Origin: an uncultured bacterium
Lineage (GTDB): Bacteria > Myxococcota_A > UBA9042 > PHBI01
Reading direction: 5' to 3'
Assembly (NCBI GenBank): GCA_938040325.1
Contig: CALHXW010000058.1
Span: 1-48,140, forward strand
DNA length: 48,140 bases
Made by a program: the position numbers and the translations under genes. Position 1 is the stretch's first letter. Each line of letters starts with the position of its first letter. The notes beneath the pieces are model-generated. The model was not told where the DNA came from and did not search any database. It was given only the letters and a program-made list of their open reading frames with translations. This document shows positions 24,876 through 33,165 of the stretch, piece after piece.

Positions 24876-27800
24876 ATGAACGGGGTGACCAAAACGCGAT
24901 CGAAGTTCGCCGTAGTGCTCATGTCTGTCGTGTTCGGCGGGGGATGCCATGACGTCGTCCCGAGAGACCTTGGGGCGACCTGCTCGGTCAACGACGACTG
25001 CTTGAGCAATATCTGCGCCGGACGGACGTGCCTTAGCGCGGACGGTGACGCTGATAACGACGGCCTGACCACCGCCCAAGAGCTGGCTGTCGGCTCCAAC
25101 CCCGTCAGCAGCGACAGCGATGGTGACGGACTTGCTGACAGCGACGAGTGGGGCGGTGGTGTCGACACCGATGCCGATGGGCTGCCTGACATTGTCGAGA
25201 GCGCTGTTGCCGATGGTGACAACGACTGCTTGGCCGATCAGTTCGATGCTGATGACAACGTTGCTGAGGTAGACACCGCGCGCCTTGCTGCCGTCGGCTG
25301 CCGGCGGGACGGGGTCTGCGCTGACGGCGGCGTTGTCGCTGTGTGCGAGCAGGGCGTCGTCAACGGGGAGACGGTGGCAACCCTCCGCTGTGACTACGAA
25401 GACGTGTTGATGTGGGAGGCCGGCGATGAGGTCTCTTGCGATGGACTCGACAACGACTGTGACGGTGGCGTCGATGAGGGGCTTGGCTACCAACCTGCGG
25501 TCGGTGACTCGCTTGGTCTTGGTGAAGCCTGCTCGGGGGTTGGCGCGTGCGCCACGCTGACCGGCGTCGTGGAGTGCGGCGCGGGGGGCGGTGTCGTCTG
25601 CTCTGTGAACGCCGGAGGCTCAGCGTATGGCGGGACTGACGAGCTGGCGTGTGACGGCGTGGACAATGACTGCGACGGGCAGGTGGATGTAGGCGTCGCC
25701 TGGACGGACCCTACCGGTGAAGCGATTGGCCTGGGGGAGGCGTGCATTGCGGCCGGTGAGTGCGGGTTGACCGAAGGCGTCGTTGAGTGCGGTGACGACG
25801 GGGTTGCGCGCTGTTCGACGGAGCCGGGCGGTTCGGCCGACGGAAGCGGAGCGGAGCGCTGCGACGGGGTCGACAACAACTGCGATGGCGCGATCGATGA
25901 GGGCGTGACCTGGGAGAGCGGGACCGGTGCGCTCTTGGCGTTAGGTGAGACCTGTGGCGTCGGCGTGTGTGCGGGCGGTGTGGTCGTCTGCGGCACAAAC
26001 GGACAAGCGATCTGCTCGACGCAAACGACGAGTAGCTCGGAGAGCTGCAACGGGCTCGACGATGACTGTGATGGAGAGGTCGACGAGGTCGACGGTTTGG
26101 TGTTGGCGTGTCCGACACAGGGAGTGTGCAGCGAGCTTGAGCTTGTTTCGGCAACGTGTGGTCCAGAAGGGCTCATCTGCGAGTTCGTTGGACCGCTGGC
26201 GTATGAGGCGCTGGTGGAGCTCTCGTGCAACGGGCTCGACGACGACTGCGATGGCGAGACCGATGAGGAACTTTCTGCCAACGGACTTCCGGTCGGTGCG
26301 GCGTGCGAGGGCCAAGGGGTCTGCAGCGGCGGCAGCGGTGAGATGGTTTGTGATCCGCGAGTCGCTCAAGGTCTGTCGCCCACCGCGGCGGTTTGCTCTG
26401 CTGACCTCGTAGGTAGTCCGGAGGAATGCGACGGGCTCGACAACGACTGTGACGGCGAGGTGGACGAGGCGGACCTGGAGAGCGACGCGGCCATGGCGTG
26501 CAGCGACTTAGGAGTCTGTGCCGCGTACACCGCGCAAGCACCCGTCTGTGGTGCCGATGGTTGGGAGTGCGCCTACCTCTCCGAGCCGAGCTTCGAGCTG
26601 GTGGAGCTCAGCTGTGATGGTGTGGACAACGACTGCGATGGGGTCATCGATGAAGAAACGCCTCACGTCGTGACAGGTGCGGTCGCAGCGCTTGCTCAAG
26701 GACAGCCGAGCAGTCGGCTTGACTGGCATGTTGTGCCTGCAGGGGAGGCGATGATCTCCGTCGGCGGACTGCACCACAGCGAGTCGGGTGGGCTCATCTC
26801 ACTTGAGGACGTTTGGCGCTTCGAGGACGGCGAGTGGACACGCTGGCCGTCGTTGCCAGGTGGTGCGCGCTCTGGGCGGGCGGCTGCGTGGCACGATGGC
26901 CTTGGAGTGCTTGTCGTTCATGGTGGAACAAGCGCCGCGGTGACGCCCGAGGAAGCGTGGGCAGTGACTGGAGCGACCGGCGGTATGTGGGTGCTCACGC
27001 CCGGTGCCCAGCAGTGGGTCAAGGTGACTGAGATCAATGGGCCTGGGGCCACCAGCGGGCTGATGCGGCATCACCATGCGCTGGCCGTTGATGGCGGCGG
27101 GGATCTGGTGGTCAGCGGCGGCGTCGATGAGCTTGGAGATGCGGGTGCATGGCGCGGCCAGCTCTCAGCCCAGGTGGACGCCGATGGAGTGAAGACATGG
27201 AGCTGCGGATGGTCGCCCATCGCGGATGGACCGGCGCCGCGCGTGGGCGCCACCATGGCGATCGAGCCGTCCGCGGACGTCGCGTTGCTTGTGGGTGGGA
27301 CCTCGCTCGAGGGGGAGCCGGTTCTGACCGCGGAGCTGTCATTTTTGACCGGGAGCGGTAGCTGGGAAGTCGTGGCGGGTCCTGGGGGACCTGACACAAA
27401 CGTGCTTGGGACGCGCCCGTTTGTGATGTGGAACGGCTCGACCGCGTGGCTCTCGTCGGATAGCGGTGTCTGGTCGTTTGCGCTCTCCGGCGAGTGGATG
27501 CCGTTTGAGGAAGCCGGGGCGGTGATCGGTCTGTGGGGAGATGGCAGCGATCGCATCTGGGGCGGCGGCAAGCGTGTCGGTGGCGGACTCATCGAACCCC
27601 GTAGCGCGGTCGTGTGGGACCCGGCGGGGGCAATGACGGAGCCTGTGGAGTGGGCTCGGCCTGCACCACGCGTTGGAGCGACCTTAGTGACACGGCCCGA
27701 CGGGCTGACCTGGCTTATCGGAGGCCACAGCACCGAGGCCGGCTATCCGCGGCAAGACGTGTGGAGTCGAGCTGTGAGTGGAGAGTGGACGCTGGAGGTT

Positions 27801-28580
27801 GCAGGCCTTGGGCTGAGTCAGCTCGGTGCGAACAGTGCGGTGCCTGCGCTGAGGAATGCAGCAGGTCTCTGGGACGCGGTTGCGGGCCGAGTCCTGCTGG
27901 TTGGCGGAGAGACACCCGAAGGGCCGTCGTCGGCGCTTTGGAGCTATGATCCGGTGAGCAAGGCATTCGCGATTGTCGCGACACAAGGGGCCGTCCCGAG
28001 CGAGGTGTCGGGACGATCGGTCTTTGGTGCACGACCCGACGGACAGATGGCCTACCTCTTCGGCAAGGCACCTGGAGGCGAGCGACTCTACGGTCTCGAT
28101 CTTGAGAGCCTCGTGTGGGAGCTCCTGTGGAGCGGTGGTACGGGGACCTCAGGGGGGCCGCCGTCCTTGCCCCGCTGGATTGGCGGTGCATCAAACGATG
28201 GACTGCGCGTGGTTGGCTGGGATCCTGACGGGGGCGTTGAGGGTTGGTCGTGGGACTACACGACGGGCGTCTGGGCCAAGATCATCGACTCGCCAACGTC
28301 ACCGTTCAACGGCGGTGTCGGCGGGTTCGTCCATGACGTGGGCGGTGATGGCACCTTTGTGATCATCAACTCTCTCATCGGCGTGCCGCGAGCGGTCTTC
28401 TTCAACTATCAGACCGGGCTCTTCAGCGACTTCGCCGTTCAAGGGTTTGGTGCCGGCGTGGTGGGGGTGGGGCTGAGCATCGTGCCTGAGCTGGGAATTC
28501 TCGCGGTCGGCGGGCGCTCACGTGGCGGGCTGGTGAGCGGCGGGCAGGCCGTGTTCGAGCGAGCGTGCACGGTTCCCTGA
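24876..28580 (+). CDS. Giant MopE-motif/kelch lipoprotein
   Basis: A 1234-residue surface lipoprotein candidate. From the ATG at 24876 a lipobox precedes Cys (VVFGGGC). Residues about 50-130 are calcium-type thrombospondin-3-like repeats (DGDADNDGLTTAQE, DSDGDGLADSDEW, DTDADGLPDIVE). Seven copies of the MopE-type motif C-(D/N)-G-(L/V)-D-(D/N)-(D/N)-C-D-G follow between about residues 190 and 600 (for example CDGLDNDCDGGVDEG, CNGLDDDCDGETDEE), spaced by Cys-containing inserts. The last 600 residues contain kelch/galactose-oxidase-like blades (VVHGGTS, LLVGGTS, WLIGGHS, LLVGGET). MopE in Methylococcus binds copper; whether this protein binds metal is unknown. It ends just inside a type II repeat element. 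Confidence 0.85.
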   Translation: MNGVTKTRSKFAVVLMSVVFGGGCHDVVPRDLGATCSVNDDCLSNICAGRTCLSADGDADNDGLTTAQELAVGSNPVSSDSDGDGLADSDEWGGGVDTDADGLPDIVESAVADGDNDCLADQFDADDNVAEVDTARLAAVGCRRDGVCADGGVVAVCEQGVVNGETVATLRCDYEDVLMWEAGDEVSCDGLDNDCDGGVDEGLGYQPAVGDSLGLGEACSGVGACATLTGVVECGAGGGVVCSVNAGGSAYGGTDELACDGVDNDCDGQVDVGVAWTDPTGEAIGLGEACIAAGECGLTEGVVECGDDGVARCSTEPGGSADGSGAERCDGVDNNCDGAIDEGVTWESGTGALLALGETCGVGVCAGGVVVCGTNGQAICSTQTTSSSESCNGLDDDCDGEVDEVDGLVLACPTQGVCSELELVSATCGPEGLICEFVGPLAYEALVELSCNGLDDDCDGETDEELSANGLPVGAACEGQGVCSGGSGEMVCDPRVAQGLSPTAAVCSADLVGSPEECDGLDNDCDGEVDEADLESDAAMACSDLGVCAAYTAQAPVCGADGWECAYLSEPSFELVELSCDGVDNDCDGVIDEETPHVVTGAVAALAQGQPSSRLDWHVVPAGEAMISVGGLHHSESGGLISLEDVWRFEDGEWTRWPSLPGGARSGRAAAWHDGLGVLVVHGGTSAAVTPEEAWAVTGATGGMWVLTPGAQQWVKVTEINGPGATSGLMRHHHALAVDGGGDLVVSGGVDELGDAGAWRGQLSAQVDADGVKTWSCGWSPIADGPAPRVGATMAIEPSADVALLVGGTSLEGEPVLTAELSFLTGSGSWEVVAGPGGPDTNVLGTRPFVMWNGSTAWLSSDSGVWSFALSGEWMPFEEAGAVIGLWGDGSDRIWGGGKRVGGGLIEPRSAVVWDPAGAMTEPVEWARPAPRVGATLVTRPDGLTWLIGGHSTEAGYPRQDVWSRAVSGEWTLEVAGLGLSQLGANSAVPALRNAAGLWDAVAGRVLLVGGETPEGPSSALWSYDPVSKAFAIVATQGAVPSEVSGRSVFGARPDGQMAYLFGKAPGGERLYGLDLESLVWELLWSGGTGTSGGPPSLPRWIGGASNDGLRVVGWDPDGGVEGWSWDYTTGVWAKIIDSPTSPFNGGVGGFVHDVGGDGTFVIINSLIGVPRAVFFNYQTGLFSDFAVQGFGAGVVGVGLSIVPELGILAVGGRSRGGLVSGGQAVFERACTVP

Positions 28581-28723
28581 GCGGGCGAGCGTGCAGCCAT
28601 CCATCAAAGCCCCTGGTGCAGGGACGCCATCCCTGAGTATCTCGATAGGCTGGTCCTCGCTCCTTGAGCACCGGCCCAATTCCACGTCGCGCCAGGTGGG
28701 AAGCCAGCTGAACGGTGCTCTAG
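28577..28723 (+). repeat. Type II CTAG palindromic element between convergent genes
   Basis: The right end (AACGGTGCTCTAG) matches the right end of the type II elements at 47 kb, and about 100 bp internal to it align with the element at 47211-47389 (AGGGACG...ATCCCTGAGTAT, TGGTCCTCGC, TTGAGCA-CGGCCCAATTCCACGT-type blocks). The left end is degenerate (CTGAGCGGGCGAGCG against CTAGAGCGCCGAACGG). It exactly fills the gap between two convergent genes: its left end holds the TGA of the MopE/kelch gene, and its right CTAG holds the TAG of the M17-domain gene. Confidence 0.7.
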
Positions 28724-29271
28724 TCCGGTGAGCGCCCAAAGATAGCCACGCCCTCTTTGACGAGCCGCCGCGTGTCGTGGTCAGCAACGAGGGCTACTCG
28801 CTGGATGGTCTCAGGGCGACACAGGATCTCGGTGAGCTTCAGAGACGTCCGCTCGAGTGGGCTCGGCAGCACTGGCAGGCCAAAGAAGGCGGTGGTGATG
28901 CGCTCGGCGCCGAGACTCACGGCGGCTTCAATCGCAGAGCGTGCGACAGCAAAAGCCCGGTCCGCGCGATGGTCGGTGCGGTGGCCAAGCCCCATGAGCA
29001 TGACCTTCGGGTGGCTGAGGCGACGCCCCCCCGGATAGAGGATGCGCTCACCGAGAGAGCCGCTGGAGAAGCCGTTCATTCGCAGTCGACTGAGAGCGCC
29101 GGCGAGGCGCCAGTCTACCAGCCCGGTCAGCCCCGTGAGGGGGCGTTCGTCGGCAAATGCACTGACGATCAAGAGGTCGCCGACCGTGTCGTCGAGGGCC
29201 CGCAGTGTCGGCAGGATGAAGTCGATCTGCGCCATCGCGTGAGGCGGGTGAGACGTCTCCTGCTGAGTCAT
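28720..29271 (-). CDS. Stand-alone leucyl aminopeptidase (M17) N-terminal-domain-like protein
   Basis: A 183-residue protein resembling the macro-like N-terminal domain of M17 aminopeptidases: a strand VGDLLIVSAFADERPL, then LYPGGRRLSHPKVMLMGLGHR, a Rossmann-like alternation, and a C-terminal IQRVALVADHDTRRLVKEGV. The catalytic peptidase domain is absent, so it is probably non-peptidolytic; binding of a nucleotide or peptide is only a guess. The ATG overlaps the stop of the Sel1 gene (ATGA, 29268-29271), giving firm translational coupling. The stop TAG is part of the CTAG at the end of a type II repeat, so the original C-terminus may have been altered by insertion, although the length seems complete for one domain. 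Confidence 0.72.
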   Translation of the reverse strand: MTQQETSHPPHAMAQIDFILPTLRALDDTVGDLLIVSAFADERPLTGLTGLVDWRLAGALSRLRMNGFSSGSLGERILYPGGRRLSHPKVMLMGLGHRTDHRADRAFAVARSAIEAAVSLGAERITTAFFGLPVLPSPLERTSLKLTEILCRPETIQRVALVADHDTRRLVKEGVAIFGRSPD

Positions 29272-30143
29272 GGGAGTGCCTTGAGCGTCTCACAGCTGCG
29301 TGTGTCACCGGCGTCGCATGCACGCTTGAACGCCACCCGTGCACGCGCGATGTCCTTGTCGACTCCGACGCCTTTGAAGTGTGCGCTGCCGGCCATAAAA
29401 CAGGCGCGTGTGTCGCCGCCATCACAGCCTCGGACCGAGTAGGCCCCAGCAGAGCCGATGCTCTTTTCGACGCCGTGGCCGTGGAGGTAGCGTGCGGCCA
29501 TCGCGGTGCAGGCGAGGGGCATCTTGAGCTCGCAGCCCTGCTTGGTGAGCGCGATCGCGCGCGGGTCGTCCTTGGCCACGCCAGCGCCAACGGCGAGCAT
29601 CTGGCCAAGGTTGTAGCAACCGCCGCCGTCGTTGAGCTCACAGGCGCGGGCGAAGTGGGTGGCCGCAGCAGCCTGGTCTTGGGGGCCGCCTGCACCGTTG
29701 AAGAGCATGGCTCCAAGGTTGTAGCAGGCAGGGCCATGCTTGCTCTCACACGCACGCTTAAAGAGCGCTCTTGCCTGGGTGGCGTCGCCCGCGTCTGCCT
29801 CGTGAACCAAGGCGAGGTTGTAGCAGCCCTCTGCCTCCCCGCCGTCGCAGGCCTTTCGGTAGAGCGAGTGAGCTTCTGGAGGGCTGGCGGCTTCGACGAG
29901 CACACCGAGGTTGGTGCACGCACGTAGGTGGCCGACGTCGCAGGCTTTTGCGTAGGCGCGGGCTGCCTGCTGGGGACTCTTGGTCAGACCCGCTTGGCCC
30001 GTCTCGTAGGCGACGCCGAGCTGGTAGTGGCGCTCGCCGGGGCTACCCGCATCTGGCACGACCAGGGTGGGGTCGTCATCCGGAGCGGGTGCTGCCGAGG
30101 CACAGCCTCCCAACACCATCAACAGCGCAACAAGCCCTCTCAT
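29268..30143 (-). CDS. Sel1-repeat lipoprotein
   Basis: A 291-residue envelope protein. The N-terminus MRGLVALLMVLGGCAS has a lipobox ending at Cys14. The remainder is about seven Sel1-like repeats of 36-40 residues with the pattern A-x-x-x-(Y/F)-x-x-A-C-(D/E)-x-G-x-x-x-x-C-x-N-L-G (YRKACDGGEAEGCYNLAL, FKRACESKHGPACYNLG, FARACELNDGGGCYNLGQM). The paired cysteines spaced within each repeat suggest disulfide-stabilised helices, as in Helicobacter cysteine-rich (Hcp) Sel1 proteins. Such proteins are adaptors or binding platforms. It is coupled to the downstream M17 N-domain gene and divergent from lexA across 271 bp. Confidence 0.85.
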   Translation of the reverse strand: MRGLVALLMVLGGCASAAPAPDDDPTLVVPDAGSPGERHYQLGVAYETGQAGLTKSPQQAARAYAKACDVGHLRACTNLGVLVEAASPPEAHSLYRKACDGGEAEGCYNLALVHEADAGDATQARALFKRACESKHGPACYNLGAMLFNGAGGPQDQAAAATHFARACELNDGGGCYNLGQMLAVGAGVAKDDPRAIALTKQGCELKMPLACTAMAARYLHGHGVEKSIGSAGAYSVRGCDGGDTRACFMAGSAHFKGVGVDKDIARARVAFKRACDAGDTRSCETLKALP

Positions 30144-30317
30144 CGATCCTCCGGACGCAGTGGAAAGCGGTCGCTACCATACCGTAGTTCCAGCGCTGGT
30201 CACGAACCTCGTTTGGTGCTCACGCCTACGGCGCCTGAGCGGGCTGGTCAATGGTGGCGGGCCCCGTCGAGCAATCTCAGCGGCAGCGACGGCCGACCTG
30301 ACTCGGAGCTTGATCGG

Positions 30318-30331
30318 CAGACATTTGTCTG
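30318..30331. promoter_or_regulatory. Upstream operator (LexA-box candidate 1)
   Basis: The sequence CAGACATTTGTCTG is a dyad of CAGACA and TGTCTG around a TT centre. It lies about 84 bp before the lexA-like start, with its centre 35 bp from the second copy. Two near-identical dyads in front of a lexA-imuA-imuB-dnaE2 operon are best explained as operators for the encoded LexA-like repressor. Confidence 0.72.
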
Positions 30332-30351
30332 GCACCTCTTGTGTGTCGAAT

Positions 30352-30367
30352 GCAGACAAATGTCTGC
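30352..30367. promoter_or_regulatory. Downstream operator (LexA-box candidate 2)
   Basis: GCAGACAAATGTCTGC is a 16-bp dyad (GCAGACA/TGTCTGC around AA), lying 47 bp before the GTG start. It shares both half-sites with the upstream dyad. The motif differs from the E. coli CTGT-N8-ACAG, Bacillus-type and alphaproteobacterial GTTC-type boxes. Confidence 0.72.
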
Positions 30368-30414
30368 CTTTGGTTCACCACGCGCCTGCGCGGCGTCCAG
30401 CTCAGAGAGGCCCT

Positions 30415-31041
30415 GTGGCACGGACTCCCAATGACACCCGAGAAAAGGTCTATCGCTTTGTCCGCGATCGGCTGCTTGCCGGGCGCTCGCCGAGCGTGCG
30501 CGAAGTACAGCAAGCCATGGGCTTTAAGGCGGTCGAGTCAGCCCGTTCTCACCTCTCGAAGCTGGTCGAAGCCGGCCGGCTGACGAAGGCGGACGGGCAA
30601 GCGCGTGGCTACGGGCTTCCGGGCCGAGTCGGGGATCGCTCTGCGCGTGTGCCGTTGCTTGGGCGGGTTCAAGCAGGCGCTCTGACCGAGGCTCTGGAGA
30701 CTCCGGACGGCTGGGTGATCACCTGGGCCAGACCGGGCGCAACGCTCTTTGCGCTGCGTGTTCGAGGCGAGAGCATGAGCGGCGTCGGAATCATGCCTGA
30801 CGACGTCGTGATCGTGCGTCGTCAGCCGCGCGCTGAAGAAGGAGATGTGGTTGTCGCGATGGTCGAGGGGGAGGCCACTGTGAAGACACTGCGCTTTGTT
30901 GATGGCGGGGTGGTGCTGCACGCCGAGAACCCTGCGTTCGCTCCCATCATCCCAGCGGCCGACGCCCTGACGCTGCTCGGCAAGGTCGTTGAGGTGCGAC
31001 GGTTCCTCGACCTCGATTGGCTACCAGCGTGGCCATCATGA
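30415..31041 (+). CDS. lexA: LexA-family SOS repressor of the mutagenesis operon
   Basis: A transcription repressor inactivated by RecA-stimulated self-cleavage. From the GTG at 30415 (GAGAGG upstream) the protein is 208 residues. An N-terminal winged HTH (residues 7-60; SVREVQQAMGFKAVESARSHL) resembles the LexA DNA-binding domain. The S24 peptidase domain has the cleavage site Ala87-Gly88 (VQAGAL), catalytic Ser120 (GESMSG) and catalytic Lys157 (TVKTLR). Its stop overlaps the imuA start (ATGA). Linkage to imuA-imuB-dnaE2 is the known lexA2-type cassette, so it may be a second, dedicated LexA rather than the global one. Two CAGACA-N2-TGTCTG dyads upstream suggest autoregulation. Confidence 0.92.
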   Translation: MARTPNDTREKVYRFVRDRLLAGRSPSVREVQQAMGFKAVESARSHLSKLVEAGRLTKADGQARGYGLPGRVGDRSARVPLLGRVQAGALTEALETPDGWVITWARPGATLFALRVRGESMSGVGIMPDDVVIVRRQPRAEEGDVVVAMVEGEATVKTLRFVDGGVVLHAENPAFAPIIPAADALTLLGKVVEVRRFLDLDWLPAWPS

Positions 31042-31685
31042 GCGCGTCACGAGCGCCACTGTCGCTCGCAGCGTTCGGTGGGCTGGTGCAGCGTGCTGAT
31101 GCGCTTGAGCCAGAGCGCTACACCGGCGAAGAGCCCTGGGGCTGGCGAGCGCTGCAGGGGCGGATCATCGAGCTGACGGGGGTGGGCGGTTGTGCGACCG
31201 CGGTGAGCATGTTGCTGCATGAAGCGCAGTCGCTTGGCGAGAACTGCGTCTGGATCCAGTCGGGCCAGTCGAACCTCTTTGCGCCTGACTTGGAGCGCCT
31301 AGGTTTGGACCTCGAGGCACTTCCGGTCGTTCGAGCGATCAACCTAGAGACGGCCGGACGCGCGCTGACTCATGTGCTGCGCTCGGGTGCGTTTGGGCTG
31401 GTGGTCTGGGACCTCGTCGAAGCATCAACACACACACAGCTGCCAACGCCGTTGATGACTCGGCTGTCGGGGTTGGCGCAGCACCATGGCTCGACGGTTG
31501 TGATCCTCACGGCCAATGGCAGCAACGCGCCGTCGATCGGTGCACTCACGGGACTGCGGGTGTGCGCTGAGCGACGGCGCGGTGAGGGGGGCTTTGTCGT
31601 CTCGGTCCGCGCTCTACGAGACAAGCGGCGGAGCCCGACCTGGTGCGTCTTGACGAGGTGCGATGGACCGCCTGGCCTGCATTGA
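31038..31685 (+). CDS. imuA: ImuA (RecA-like accessory protein of translesion synthesis)
   Basis: A 215-residue RecA/SulA-related protein of the ImuA-ImuB-DnaE2 mutasome. The ATG at 31038 lies in the lexA stop (ATGA). The RecA-like core has a nucleotide-binding-like loop IIELTGVGGCATAVSMLLHEA in which the Walker A lysine is missing, a strand NCVWIQSGQSNLFAPDLERLG, and FGLVVWDLVEAS in the Walker B position. It ends in an Arg-rich strand region (VRALRDKRRSPTW), typical of ImuA. The gene end overlaps imuB by 23 bp. Identification rests on position and the RecA-like pattern; on sequence alone the family is divergent. Confidence 0.85.
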   Translation: MSASRAPLSLAAFGGLVQRADALEPERYTGEEPWGWRALQGRIIELTGVGGCATAVSMLLHEAQSLGENCVWIQSGQSNLFAPDLERLGLDLEALPVVRAINLETAGRALTHVLRSGAFGLVVWDLVEASTHTQLPTPLMTRLSGLAQHHGSTVVILTANGSNAPSIGALTGLRVCAERRRGEGGFVVSVRALRDKRRSPTWCVLTRCDGPPGLH

Positions 31686-33165
31686 TGTCGCTGAGCTACC
31701 GCTGCAGCTCGTCCTGCAGCGCTACCCGGAGTGGGCAGAGAGCCCGGTGGCCGTGGTGGACGAAGATCGGCCTCAGGGCGTGATCTTGTGGGTCAACGCT
31801 CAGGCGCGGGAGTTTGGTGTGTTGCCAGGCCAGCGATACGCGCAAGCGCTCTCGCTCGCTCGTATGTTGAGAGCGAGCGTGGTGCCGCCCGAAGCGATTG
31901 GGGTCGCTGTCGGGCACCTCATCAAGCGGCTGCGAGACTACACCCCCTGTGTTGAGCCGTCGGTCGACGAGCCAGGGGTGTTTTGGCTCGACGCAAGTGG
32001 GCTAGAGCGTCTCTACCCAGATCTGGGCGCCTGGGCGGAGGCGGTGGTGGCAGGGCTGGCCGAAGATGGTTTGAGCGCGACCGTCGTGGTCGGCTTTGAT
32101 CGCTTTGCGACGTATGCGATCGCACGGGCGAGCGGGCCAGGGGCACGTCTATTGCAGACGGTCTCTCATGAGCGAGATGTGGCCTTGGACGTGCCGCTGT
32201 CTCGGATTGGGATATCGCCTGGGGTGCGTGACCGCCTTGCTCGCCTCTCGATCACGACCGTGGGTGACCTGGTGGCCCTACCAGAAGCGGGGCTAAAGAA
32301 GCGCTATGGCAACGAGACGACCGTGCTCTGGCGGACGGCATCGGGGGCGCTGAGCGCACCACTCGCACCGTTGCAGCCACGTGAGCCACTGGTGGCGTCG
32401 GTGAGCTTCGACCAGCCGGTGCGGAGCCATCACCGCCTGCTCTTTCGGCTCAAAGAGCTGCTCGACACACTGCTCAAGCGTGTGGGGGAGCGTCATGCGC
32501 TTGTCTCAGGGCTGCGATTGGGGCTCCTGCTCGACTGTGGCGCTAAGCCTGAAGAGCGGGTGGAAGAGCGCTTGCGGCCGGCAGCCCCAACCCGCGACCG
32601 TGAGCTGCTCTTAGAGCTGATTCGGTTGCGGTTTGAGTCGCTAGCGCTCCGACATGGCGCAAGCGACATGCACCTGCTGGTTGAGGATGTTCAAGCGACG
32701 GCTGCGCAGCTCCAGCTCCTCTCGCTAGGGCCGCGCCGAGACCAACAAGCAGCCTCTCGGGCGCTCGCGCGTATCTCGGCTGAGCTGGGTGATGACGTGG
32801 TGGGGCGGCTGCAGGTCGAGCAAGGGCACTTGCCTGAGGCTCAGGCCGCGTTCGTACCCTTTGCCGGGGAGCTTCCGCGGCCCGCGGCAGGTGAGCTGCA
32901 GCCAGTGTTGGTCCGGCGCGTGTACCGACGTTCGCAGCCCCTGCCTCAGCGGCCGAGGTGCATACGCAATGATGGCTGGCAGCCGCGTGACCGTGAGCAA
33001 GGCCCCATCATGAACATCCATGGGCCTTACATTGTCAGCGGTGGCTGGTGGCAGCGCGAGGTGCATCGCGAGTACGCATTTGCCGAGACGCAGCGAGGCG
33101 ATCTGCTCTGGGTCTACTACGACCGACGACGGCGACGTTGGTTTGAGCAGGGGCGGGTGGAGTGA
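31663..33165 (+). CDS. imuB: ImuB (inactive Y-family polymerase-like protein)
   Basis: A 500-residue protein with the UmuC/DinB-type fold, thought to bridge DnaE2 and the beta clamp rather than polymerise. The N-terminus retains one acidic residue ([13 protein letters not shown]), but the second palm acidic motif is altered ([14 protein letters not shown]), consistent with a non-catalytic ImuB. Helix-hairpin-helix-like thumb residues follow ([26 protein letters not shown]), then a little-finger-type region ([21 protein letters not shown]). The expected clamp-binding motif region reads QLQLLSLG, without the usual aromatic. A GAGG precedes the ATG, and the stop overlaps dnaE2 by one base. Confidence 0.9.
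   Translation: MDRLACIDVAELPLQLVLQRYPEWAESPVAVVDEDRPQGVILWVNAQAREFGVLPGQRYAQALSLARMLRASVVPPEAIGVAVGHLIKRLRDYTPCVEPSVDEPGVFWLDASGLERLYPDLGAWAEAVVAGLAEDGLSATVVVGFDRFATYAIARASGPGARLLQTVSHERDVALDVPLSRIGISPGVRDRLARLSITTVGDLVALPEAGLKKRYGNETTVLWRTASGALSAPLAPLQPREPLVASVSFDQPVRSHHRLLFRLKELLDTLLKRVGERHALVSGLRLGLLLDCGAKPEERVEERLRPAAPTRDRELLLELIRLRFESLALRHGASDMHLLVEDVQATAAQLQLLSLGPRRDQQAASRALARISAELGDDVVGRLQVEQGHLPEAQAAFVPFAGELPRPAAGELQPVLVRRVYRRSQPLPQRPRCIRNDGWQPRDREQGPIMNIHGPYIVSGGWWQREVHREYAFAETQRGDLLWVYYDRRRRRWFEQGRVE

Noticed and set aside
30181..30300. Extended N-terminus for the LexA-like protein from an upstream frame
   Set aside because: The upstream frame covers the operator dyads and lacks homology; the GTG at 30415 with GAGAGG gives a normal LexA length.
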